Assembly: GCF_947493425.1 (NCBI RefSeq)
Contig: NZ_CANLRP010000005.1
Span: 62,001-126,000, forward strand
DNA length: 64,000 bases
Origin: an uncultured Microscilla sp.
GTDB taxonomy: Bacteria > Bacteroidota > Bacteroidia > Cytophagales > Microscillaceae
Direction: 5' to 3'
Position 1 is the stretch's first letter. Each line of letters starts with the position of its first letter. Below, piece by piece: positions 45,885 to 53,025 of the stretch. The position numbers and the translations under genes are program-made. Under the pieces are notes generated by a model. The model saw only the letters and a program-made list of their open reading frames with translations, was not told the origin of the DNA and made no database searches.

Positions 45885-46094
45885 TTATAAGCAGCAGTTA
45901 CCCTCACGGTTTATACGTCCGAAACAAATTTCTCCTGTATTGCTAGGGACAGCGCACCTTTCACCAAAAGCATCAGAAAAAAACAGGTCGAAACACCCTG
46001 TTGGACAGCTACTCAATACAGGTCTACCCCCTAAAATCTCTTTTTGTGCATTTTTAGATAATACCTGGCTTTTGTCTACTTTAAATTTTTTCAT
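45885..46094 (-). CDS. Double-glycine-leader peptide precursor (candidate RiPP or bacteriocin)
   Basis: 69 residues. A short leader MKKFKVDKSQVLSKNAQKEILGG ends in Gly22-Gly23, the site cut by peptidase-containing ABC exporters. The leader has the charged N-terminus and amphipathic helix seen in the GG-type natural-product precursors of Bacteroidota (TIGR04149-like). The 46-residue core contains six Cys (30, 34, 47, 57, 67, 68) with Ser/Thr nearby, Gly and Pro, and no membrane segment. Cross-linking or disulfides are likely. No lanthionine synthetase, radical SAM enzyme or ABC exporter is in the window, so processing would be in trans. The gene is monocistronic with a 234-base upstream spacer. 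Confidence 0.7.
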   Translation of the reverse strand: MKKFKVDKSQVLSKNAQKEILGGRPVLSSCPTGCFDLFFSDAFGERCAVPSNTGEICFGRINREGNCCL

Positions 46095-46328
46095 TTGTAT
46101 ATTTTTTAATAGTGTAATAATTTATTGGATGATTAAATTTCCCCAAAATATATAACAGAAATAGCTTAATTTCAATTATTTGCTTGTTAAAACTTGTAGT
46201 AGACAACAATATATTTTTATGGTTTCAAAACCTGCTACTAAATGCGTAAACAAGCATTGTAATAAAAGCATTTAGCTTAAAATATAATATTCCTTAACTT
46301 TACCCCTATCATCAAATCATATAAAAAT

Positions 46329-46529
46329 ATGACCATAGAAGAGTTGAAAAAGTATTTTGAAGAGCATCCATCATTGAGCATTAATGGAGTAAATAATGAA
46401 GCGGGATTAACTGATAGCTATTTAGGTAAAATTTTAGGAGGCAAACGACCTTTAAGCCAAAAGACTGTAGAAAAGTTACTTCCAGTGCTTAAAAGGTATG
46501 GGTATGTTGAAAAAAAAGAAGGCATATAG
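46329..46529 (+). CDS. Small helix-turn-helix-like protein
   Basis: 66 residues. The sequence SINGVNNEAGLTDSYLGKILGGKRPLSQKTVEKLLPVLKRYGY looks like a single helix-turn-helix domain (the DSYLGKILGG... recognition pattern), similar to small phage-type repressor proteins. No partner domain. It is next to the peptide gene on the opposite strand and could regulate it. Weak but coherent. Confidence 0.6.
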   Translation: MTIEELKKYFEEHPSLSINGVNNEAGLTDSYLGKILGGKRPLSQKTVEKLLPVLKRYGYVEKKEGI

Positions 46530-46552
46530 TGCGACAAAACCGCTCTTTTTAT

Positions 46553-46560
46553 TATATTTG
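46553..46560 (+). promoter_or_regulatory. TAnnTTTG box
   Basis: TATATTTG matches the Bacteroidota -7 consensus exactly, 24 bases past the stop of the helix-turn-helix gene; a leader with two hairpins (TTCTTCgagtGAAGAA at 46567-46582; AGCCAAC 46585-46591 with GTTGGCT 46616-46622) would follow before the next gene. No TTTG box upstream. Confidence 0.4.
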
Positions 46561-46649
46561 TAACACTTCTTCGAGTGAAGAAATAGCCAACAGGTCTAAG
46601 TTTGGACGCTTTCCCGTTGGCTTTTATCCAAATAAAAATAATTCGAACA

Positions 46650-46919
46650 ATGCAAGGTAAAAACCATTCATTGAATAGTCAAACTATGCCCCTGCAAAAC
46701 AAGGCAAAGGCTCCACTCAACGCCCTGACCGAGGGCTTGCGCTATAGTTTGCGGCGAAGGTTAGAAGATATTATTGCGTTTAGTCAAGAAGCACTCACGA
46801 GCCTACAAGACCCAACCAATGCCTTACCTACTCACCAAATAGAACATCAATGGATTTTGATGGGAGATAATGTACATCTTGCCCAAAATGATTGGACGCT
46901 GTTAGAGTGGTTAGATTAG
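46650..46919 (+). CDS. Short protein of unknown function
   Basis: 89 residues from ATG 46650 (MQGKNHSLNSQTMPL); a TTG frame from 46602 is less likely because it starts inside a hairpin. The sequence contains a predicted amphipathic helix (LNALTEGLRYSLRRRLEDIIAF) and an acidic, Trp-containing end (NVHLAQNDWTLLEWLD). No family recognised; a small cytoplasmic protein if real. Confidence 0.45.
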   Translation: MQGKNHSLNSQTMPLQNKAKAPLNALTEGLRYSLRRRLEDIIAFSQEALTSLQDPTNALPTHQIEHQWILMGDNVHLAQNDWTLLEWLD

Positions 46920-46948
46920 CTTTACATAGGCAGTAGTCGAACCAATAA

Positions 46949-46988
46949 AAAACGGGTATTTTCTCAAAATAGAGAAAACACCCGTTTT
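46949..46988. terminator. Long terminator hairpin of nrdB
   Basis: AAAACGGGT (46949-46957) with ACCCGTTTT (46980-46988), continuing inwards as TTTTCTC/GAGAAAA. On the minus strand a T run follows, 27 bases past the nrdB stop. Confidence 0.85.
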
Positions 46989-47014
46989 GGTATACTTGGC
47001 TTGTTAGCTTAAGA

Positions 47015-48007
47015 CTAAAAATCTTCGTCCATGCTAAAACTATGGTTACCTTGGCCCGAAGCAGGCTTGTTTGCCACACCCGCTTTAGAATATTCACTTA
47101 CCCTCTTCTCAAAAAAGTTGGTTTTACCTTCCAAAGAAATCATTTCCATAAAATCGAAAGGATTAGAAGTATTGTATTGTTTTTCACAACCCAACTCTAC
47201 CAACAACCTATCGGCTACAAACTCAATGTATTCATTCATCAAATCCGAGTTCATTCCTATCAGTTTTACAGGCAATGCGTCGGTTACAAACTCTTTTTCA
47301 ATCTCTACGGCATTTTTAATGATTGATACTACGGTTTCGTTTGGCAACTTATTTTTGATGTAGCTGTTGTACAACAAACAAGCAAAATCGCAATGCAAAC
47401 CTTCATCTCTAGAGATCAATTCGTTAGAGAAGCTCAAACCTGGCATCAAGCCACGTTTTTTCAACCAGAAGATAGAGCAAAAACTTCCCGAAAAGAAGAT
47501 GCCCTCTACTGCAGCAAAGGCAATCAATCGCTCAGCAAAACTCCCTTTATCAATCCAACGCAAAGCCCACTCAGCTTTTTTCTTTACACAAGGTACTGTT
47601 TCGAGGGCGTTAAACAAACGGTGCTTTTCGTCAGCATCTTTGATATAAGTATCAATCAACAACGAATAGGTTTCGGCGTGTATATTCTCTATCGCCACCT
47701 GAAAACCGTAAAAACAACGTGCCTCAGGGCTTTTTACTTCTTCAAGAAAGTTTACTGCCAGGTTTTCGTTTACAATACCATCGCTTGCCGCAAAAAACGC
47801 CAATACGTGCGTAATAAAATGGCGCTCATCGTCATTCAGTTTTTCGTCCCAATCTTTCAGGTCTTGCGCAAGGTCTATTTCCTCAGCTGTCCAAAACGAG
47901 GCTTCAGCTTGTTTATACATTTGCCATATATCGTTTTGTTGAATAGGAAATAATACAAAGCGGTTGTCAACGCTTTCTAATAGAGGTTCACTGACAGTAT
48001 TGCTCAT
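47015..48007 (-). CDS. nrdB: Ribonucleotide reductase beta subunit (class Ia)
   Basis: 330 residues. It carries the tyrosyl radical or metal centre for NrdA. Iron ligands are in the helices [28 protein letters not shown] and [14 protein letters not shown]; the radical-channel Trp and the C-terminal FSMDEDF tail that docks into NrdA are present. The large subunit gene nrdA is not beside it, on either side; in many Bacteroidota the two are adjacent, so here they are separated or nrdA is elsewhere. Confidence 0.95.
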   Translation of the reverse strand: MSNTVSEPLLESVDNRFVLFPIQQNDIWQMYKQAEASFWTAEEIDLAQDLKDWDEKLNDDERHFITHVLAFFAASDGIVNENLAVNFLEEVKSPEARCFYGFQVAIENIHAETYSLLIDTYIKDADEKHRLFNALETVPCVKKKAEWALRWIDKGSFAERLIAFAAVEGIFFSGSFCSIFWLKKRGLMPGLSFSNELISRDEGLHCDFACLLYNSYIKNKLPNETVVSIIKNAVEIEKEFVTDALPVKLIGMNSDLMNEYIEFVADRLLVELGCEKQYNTSNPFDFMEMISLEGKTNFFEKRVSEYSKAGVANKPASGQGNHSFSMDEDF

Positions 48008-48448
48008 TTTCTTTATTTTTTATGATGTAAAATTTCTTGATTTATGCATCAAACCATTGTCAAAGCAAAATGTTATCTCCATTTTATCAAAAAACAGAAG
48101 CTCCCAAATAACAGCTATAAAATAACTCAGGAATGATACAAAAGATTAATAACACCTTGATAAAACTAAGGTGTTGCTGGGGTGTTTTTATACCACAAAA
48201 GTGAGAAGAATGCACAAGAAATACAAGGTGGGTAAAGGGAGTGAGCCCTAACTGATTGGCTGTCAAAAGAGAATTTTTTTATTTTTTATTTCCTCTGTTT
48301 CTATGTACCTGGTTTTGTCTTTACCTGATAAAAATTTCTTCCAGTTATCCAATTTTTATACAATGGATTCATCCAAAACGTTTGTATTTCGAAAATTAAA
48401 GGCTAAATTTGCGGTCTGTTTTGCAGTTATAATAAATCGTAGAGAGAA
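48008..48448. other. Spacer between nrdB and rplU
   Basis: 441 bases with two divergent promoters. It contains a hairpin (AACACCTT 48151-48158 with AAGGTGTT 48168-48175) of unknown role and the rplU promoter (48381-48411). No gene supported. Confidence 0.55.
48381..48411 (+). promoter_or_regulatory. Promoter of rplU
   Basis: TTTG (48381-48384), 19 bases, TAAATTTG (48404-48411) fit the Bacteroidota sigma-factor consensus TTTG-N19-TAnnTTTG on both boxes. It lies about 38 bases before the rplU start codon. Best promoter in the window. Confidence 0.75.
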
Positions 48449-48760
48449 ATGTATGCAATTGTAGAGATCGCAGGTCAGCAGTTTAAAGTGCAGAAAGGCC
48501 AATACGTATATACTCACCGTCTTCAAGATGAGCAAGACTCAGCGGTAGTTTTTGACAAAGTGTTGTTGGTAGACAATGACGGAGATGTTAAAATTGGTGC
48601 TCCCGTAGTAGATGGTGCAAAGGTATCTGGTAAAGTTTTGGAGCACGTAAAAGGCGACAAGGTAATCGTATTTAAAAAGAAAAGACGCAAAGGCTATAAG
48701 AAAGCCAACGGACATCGTCAGTACTTGAGTAAAGTATTAATCGAGGACATCACAGCATAA
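48449..48760 (+). CDS. rplU: Ribosomal protein L21
   Basis: 103 residues: MYAIVEIAGQQFKVQKGQYVYTH start, and the KVIVFKKKRRKGYKKANGHRQ basic C-terminal segment that contacts 23S rRNA. Part of the large ribosomal subunit. Standard rplU-rpmA operon, 92 bases to the L27 gene. Strong upstream promoter. Confidence 0.97.
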   Translation: MYAIVEIAGQQFKVQKGQYVYTHRLQDEQDSAVVFDKVLLVDNDGDVKIGAPVVDGAKVSGKVLEHVKGDKVIVFKKKRRKGYKKANGHRQYLSKVLIEDITA

Positions 48761-48852
48761 GGCTATCCTCGTTTTTGCTGTTTGTTGGGGTTGCCCAACA
48801 AATACAGATTTCAAGAAAAAAATCTTAAAAATATTTTAAATTTTATAAAACT

Positions 48853-49116
48853 ATGGCACATAAAAAAGGAGCTGGTAGTTCTAGAAACGGTCGCGAGTCG
48901 GAAAGTAAACGACTAGGGACTAAAATCTTTGGTGGCCAACTTGCAAAGGCTGGAAACATCATTGTACGTCAGAGAGGTACTAAACACCATCCTGGCAAAA
49001 ACGTAGGAATGGGAAAAGACCATACCTTATTTGCATTAGTTGAAGGCACTGTTCACTTCAAAAAAGGGCAACGTGATCGTTCTTTTGTTGTAATTGAGCC
49101 TGTTTCTGCCAACTAA
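48853..49116 (+). CDS. rpmA: Ribosomal protein L27
   Basis: 87 residues: [22 protein letters not shown] start, and [10 protein letters not shown]-like motif [26 protein letters not shown]. No extra N-terminal cleavable extension of the Firmicutes type. Second gene of the rplU operon, followed by a terminator. Confidence 0.97.
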   Translation: MAHKKGAGSSRNGRESESKRLGTKIFGGQLAKAGNIIVRQRGTKHHPGKNVGMGKDHTLFALVEGTVHFKKGQRDRSFVVIEPVSAN

Positions 49117-49202
49117 GCTAAGCTTAATTTGGAGATACCTTATCTGAGGATAGGTTACAAACAACCATACCTCCAGATTACATTCCATAAAATAAGACAG
49201 GG

Positions 49203-49234
49203 AGCATAGTTTTTCAACAAACTGTGCTTTTTTT
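49203..49234 (+). terminator. Terminator of rplU-rpmA
   Basis: AGCATAGTTT (49203-49212) pairs with AAACTGTGCT (49219-49228), one G-T pair, then T to 49234. Confidence 0.75.
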
Positions 49235-49250
49235 GTGCCCCTACTTTCGT

Positions 49251-49258
49251 TATATTTG
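49251..49258 (+). promoter_or_regulatory. Promoter-like box before the Crp/Fnr gene
   Basis: TATATTTG (49251-49258), 43 bases before ATG 49301. A TTTG at 49232-49235 gives a 15-base spacing, shorter than usual. Confidence 0.45.
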
Positions 49259-49300
49259 ATAAAAGACTCATTCACCCTACTTCATTTAGCCCTCTGTTAT

Positions 49301-49987
49301 ATGCAACAAGATGTTAAATATTGGTACTTGCGCAATCATCAAATATTTTCACAAATTACTGATGACAAATACCAAGAGTTGTGTGTATGGGTTGGGTTTA
49401 AAAAAGCCATCAAAAACGAAGACATATTTTTTACCCATGAGCCTGTCAAGCGCATTTATTTTCTCAAAAAAGGCATGCTCAAAATCATCAGCCAGGACAT
49501 TGATGGCAACGAGGTGACTAAAGATATTATTCAAAAAGGAGATATATTTGGCGAAATTGCTTTGGATGAAGCACCAGACGGAGAAACATCAGAATACGCT
49601 AAAGTAATCACCGATGAGGCTGTGATGTGCACTTTTACTCTCGAAAATTTTGAGAAAGTACTGGCTAAAAACCCCTCTATCTCTTTGAAATTTACCAAAA
49701 AGGTAGGTAATAAACTCAAAACCCTTGAGAATCGGTACAATCACCTGATTTTTAAAGATGTACGCACCAGGGTAATCCATTTTCTTAAAAAATTTGTTCA
49801 AGACAATGGAGAAGCACAAGGCAAACTGTGGTTGGCACGTAATTACCTTACTCATCAAGACATTGCTCACCTGACAGGGTCTACCCGCCAAACAGTTACT
49901 TCTATTCTCAACCAACTCAAAAAAGAAAATCAACTTATTTATTCACGCAACGAAATTGTAATTCTTGACCTCGATGGCTTAAGGTAA
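49301..49987 (+). CDS. Crp/Fnr-family transcription regulator
   Basis: 228 residues from ATG 49301 (MQQDVKYW); the frame from 49235 would overlap the promoter box and terminator. The N-terminal cyclic-nucleotide-like domain (about 20-130; RIYFLKKGMLKIISQDIDGNEVTKD, GDIFGEIALDE) is followed by a dimer helix and a Crp-type helix-turn-helix (LTHQDIAHLTGSTRQTVTSILNQL). No Cys cluster for an Fe-S Fnr type; cAMP-binding residues are not certain. Global regulator candidate; regulon unknown. It is the last gene before the lipid-type cluster but 820 bases separate them. Confidence 0.85.
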   Translation: MQQDVKYWYLRNHQIFSQITDDKYQELCVWVGFKKAIKNEDIFFTHEPVKRIYFLKKGMLKIISQDIDGNEVTKDIIQKGDIFGEIALDEAPDGETSEYAKVITDEAVMCTFTLENFEKVLAKNPSISLKFTKKVGNKLKTLENRYNHLIFKDVRTRVIHFLKKFVQDNGEAQGKLWLARNYLTHQDIAHLTGSTRQTVTSILNQLKKENQLIYSRNEIVILDLDGLR

Positions 49988-50809
49988 AGATTGCATCATT
50001 ACACATTTTAGGCTAACCATTGCCCATTCCTGAAAGTTTAATGCTCTATAAGACATTAGAATTCAAAAAACGAACGATGCTCATTTTTTGGAGGCTTGAC
50101 AGCAGGCAAAATAAACTCGAAATAGTGTATCACTTATCTTAGTACCCAATGCACTAGTGCTCTTTAGCCAAGAGTCAATTCTCCAATAATACATACAAAC
50201 CACGAACTACGGGCTTACAAATAATCCAACATTGGCAAGTAATGGAGTATATACACCATAAACCAAAACCTAATTTAAGTACTATTACTCACTCAGTATT
50301 ATCAAAAAAGCAAAACCTTAAAAAATACAGAATATTTTTTATTCAAATGTTTTAAAAAAGTTACATCCAGCCCGCTTTTGAATTCTCAAATCCTTCTATA
50401 AACTTCTGTGAATAGTACCAACTAAAGCACTGTTTTTTTACGCAAATGGTCAATAAACTGACACAAGCATACTTATTAAATATTTTGCATTAAAACACAT
50501 TCACTACAATTTAACTAGCAAAATATGCAATTTTACATCTTTAAATTCTCTAATTCTACCAAATATGTCTTTTTTTAGGCAATATACAACTCCAACTTAA
50601 ACAAATACCATAATTTTTCAACTTGCCTTAGTTAAACTTTTTACCTCTGTCCCGTATTGACTATAAACCCCTACTCATCTGGCGTGGTCATCAAAATTTT
50701 TCAACAAAGTATAGTACAAAAAAAGGAAGTTTAAAACGTAAGCACTTACAGACACACTTTCTTATAAATGTATGCTTTATCTTTGTTGGTTTAACTTAAC
50801 ATCCTACTT
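49988..50809. other. Long AT-rich spacer before the HMG-CoA reductase operon
   Basis: 822 bases without a supported frame, RNA gene or mobile element that I can see. It is AT-rich with homopolymer runs. The operon promoter lies at its end. Confidence 0.5.
50778..50785 (+). promoter_or_regulatory. Promoter-like box before the HMG-CoA reductase operon
   Basis: TATCTTTG (50778-50785) is an exact TAnnTTTG box 25 bases before the start codon. A TTTC (50758-50761) in place of TTTG lies at a 16-base spacing, so this is partial support. Confidence 0.5.
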
Positions 50810-52084
50810 ATGTCTTATAGCCATAAACACGTAAAAAAGGTACTTGAACAAATAGAAAAAGTAAAAAGTATTGAGGCGTATACACAGCAAATTGCTCCAC
50901 TGACTCAAGAAGAAATTGACAAGTTAGACCGAAAAAGTTTTAACGGTTCAGCTACTACCGAAGGCTTAGAAGCAAGGTTGAGCTTCCTGGCTGAACAAGG
51001 AGTTTCGGTAGATCGGTTAACCAGCCACTCTGGTTTAGAGAGTCCAGAATCGCTTAAAGGCAATATTGAAAATTTTATAGGCATGGCACAAGTGCCCGTA
51101 GGCTTAGCAGGTCCTTTGTTGGTAAAAGGCTCAGAAGCGCAAGGCGACTTTTTTGTGCCATTGGCTACCACTGAGGGCGCCCTGATTGCCTCTTATAACC
51201 GAGGAATGAAAGCCTGCCGCTTGAGCGGGGGCATTACTTCGGTATGTTTGATAGAGGGTGTGCAACGTAGTCCTTTCTTTAAGTTTGATAACTTGGGTAC
51301 GGTCGGGCTGTTTATCAAATGGGTATACCAACGCATGGACAAGTTCACAGAGATTGTAGAAAGCACCAGCCGTTTTGCCAAGCTCAATGACCTCAAAGCC
51401 AACATAGAGGGTAATAGTGTGATTCTTACCTTTGAATACCTTACTGGAGATGCAGCCGGACAAAACATGGTGACGATTTGCACCGACAAAATATGCAAAT
51501 ACATTTTGGCAAACTTTGATATAACCCCGCTTGAGTGGTACATAGAGGGCAATTACTCAGGAGATAAAAAGGCAACTACGCTATCGTTTGTAAATGTAAG
51601 AGGCAAAAAAGTAACTGCTGAGATAGTTATCCCCCGCTTTGTAGTAGATAAGGTACTAAAAACCACCCCCGAAAAAATCGCTCAATATTGGCAATCATCT
51701 ACTTTAGGTGTGATCCAAAGTGGCGCCATTGGTGCGCAAGGGCATGTGGCCAATGGACTTACGGCTTTGTTTATTGCTTGTGGACAAGACGTTGCCTGCA
51801 TCTCTGAATCATCTATTGGGCTTACCCGAATGGAAACTAACGCTGATGGCGATTTATATGTGTCGGTTACTTTACCCTCACTTATTGTGGGTACGGTGGG
51901 TGGAGGCACCTCACTTGCCACCCAAAAAGAATGCCTTGAAATGTTGGGCTGTGCTGGCGCCAACAAAGCCAAGAAATTTGCTGAAATCTGTTGTGCAGTA
52001 GCACTTGCTGGCGAAATATCAATTGCTTCGGCTATGTCTGCCGACCATTTTACTAATGCTCACCAAAAACTGGGAAGAAAATAA
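50810..52084 (+). CDS. HMG-CoA reductase
   Basis: 424 residues. It reduces HMG-CoA to mevalonate. Motifs: ENFIGMAQVPVGLAGPLLV substrate segment, catalytic Glu122 in ATTEGALIASYNRG, TGDAAGQNMVT, Lys254 near GDKKATTL, Asp327 in GQDVA, GTVGGGTSLATQKE, and His418 near the C-terminus (ADHFTNAHQKLGRK). It is the first gene of a tightly coupled six-gene operon, so it probably feeds a dedicated isoprenoid route. The genome's core isoprenoid pathway (mevalonate or MEP) is not visible here. Confidence 0.93.
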   Translation: MSYSHKHVKKVLEQIEKVKSIEAYTQQIAPLTQEEIDKLDRKSFNGSATTEGLEARLSFLAEQGVSVDRLTSHSGLESPESLKGNIENFIGMAQVPVGLAGPLLVKGSEAQGDFFVPLATTEGALIASYNRGMKACRLSGGITSVCLIEGVQRSPFFKFDNLGTVGLFIKWVYQRMDKFTEIVESTSRFAKLNDLKANIEGNSVILTFEYLTGDAAGQNMVTICTDKICKYILANFDITPLEWYIEGNYSGDKKATTLSFVNVRGKKVTAEIVIPRFVVDKVLKTTPEKIAQYWQSSTLGVIQSGAIGAQGHVANGLTALFIACGQDVACISESSIGLTRMETNADGDLYVSVTLPSLIVGTVGGGTSLATQKECLEMLGCAGANKAKKFAEICCAVALAGEISIASAMSADHFTNAHQKLGRK

Positions 52085-53025
52085 TGAGTAACCCTGAAGA
52101 AAACTATCTACCGTTTGCTAAACGTTTTTTAATTTATCAAAAAGAAAGATTTCCTTTTATTGCCCATGGAATTATGATTTCAGCTTTCACATTTTCGGCT
52201 GTATCTTATTCAAGAATTTGTCGGGGAAAAGAAGGCTTTATCAATTGGTCAGACTTTTTTATTGGCGTTTTTGCCACTGTGACCCTTTTCTTTTTGGTCA
52301 GAATATTCGACGAATTCAAAGACCATGAAGATGATATAAAATACCGTACTTACCTGCCTGTCCCTCGTGGCCTAATGTCGCTTCAGGAACTTAAAATAAT
52401 AGGTTTGGTAGTGGGGATTACCCAAATAGCAGTCATTGCTATTTTCCAATTACAAATGCTCTATTTGTATGTGATTGTGCTCCTGTATTTGTGTTTGATG
52501 GGAGTAGAGTTTTTTGTACCTGAGTGGCTCAAAAAACGCCAAATCATATACATTACCTCACACATGGTCATTATTCCACTAATTGATATTTATGCCAGTG
52601 GGTTAGATTGGCTGTTGGGGGGTGGGCATCCACACTGGGGGCTTGCCTGGTTTTTTGCTGTATCATATACCAATGGTTTGGTGCTAGAGTTTGGGCGTAA
52701 GATAAGAACCCCTGAAGGCGAAGAACCCAACGTAGTGTCTTATACTGGGTTGTATGGTACCCGTGGAGGTACTTTGATATGGATAGGGCTCATGTTTACC
52801 ACTATGTTGTTAGCCATTGGGGCATCTTATTATGCCAATTACAGCAGTTGGGCAATCCTTATTTTGGGTGTATGCTTTGTGTTATGTTCATTGCCGGGTT
52901 GGTCTTTTTTAAAAACACCTACTGCCAAAAAAAGTAAATACATAGAATACACCACCGCACTGTGGACCATATTGATGTACCTCGCCTTGGGCGGCATTCC
53001 AATGTTGAAAGGATTATTGTCATGA
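52084..53025 (+). CDS. UbiA-superfamily prenyltransferase
   Basis: 313 residues, about eight or nine membrane segments. The first Asp-rich motif is LVRIFDEFKDHEDDIKYR (Asp76, Asp80, Asp83/84), which binds the prenyl-diphosphate with magnesium. The second motif is non-canonical (LEFGRKIRTPEGEEP in place of DxxxD). The family attaches prenyl chains to aromatic or glycerol-phosphate acceptors; the acceptor cannot be read here. It overlaps the HMG-CoA reductase stop (TAATG). Confidence 0.85.
   Translation: MSNPEENYLPFAKRFLIYQKERFPFIAHGIMISAFTFSAVSYSRICRGKEGFINWSDFFIGVFATVTLFFLVRIFDEFKDHEDDIKYRTYLPVPRGLMSLQELKIIGLVVGITQIAVIAIFQLQMLYLYVIVLLYLCLMGVEFFVPEWLKKRQIIYITSHMVIIPLIDIYASGLDWLLGGGHPHWGLAWFFAVSYTNGLVLEFGRKIRTPEGEEPNVVSYTGLYGTRGGTLIWIGLMFTTMLLAIGASYYANYSSWAILILGVCFVLCSLPGWSFLKTPTAKKSKYIEYTTALWTILMYLALGGIPMLKGLLS

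Noticed and set aside
45853-46155. 100-codon plus-strand frame opposite the peptide precursor
   Set aside because: It begins in a terminator and has no features; the minus-strand GG-leader frame explains the region better.
47031-47953. Plus-strand frames of up to 186 codons opposite nrdB
   Set aside because: All are antisense to a clearly conserved gene.
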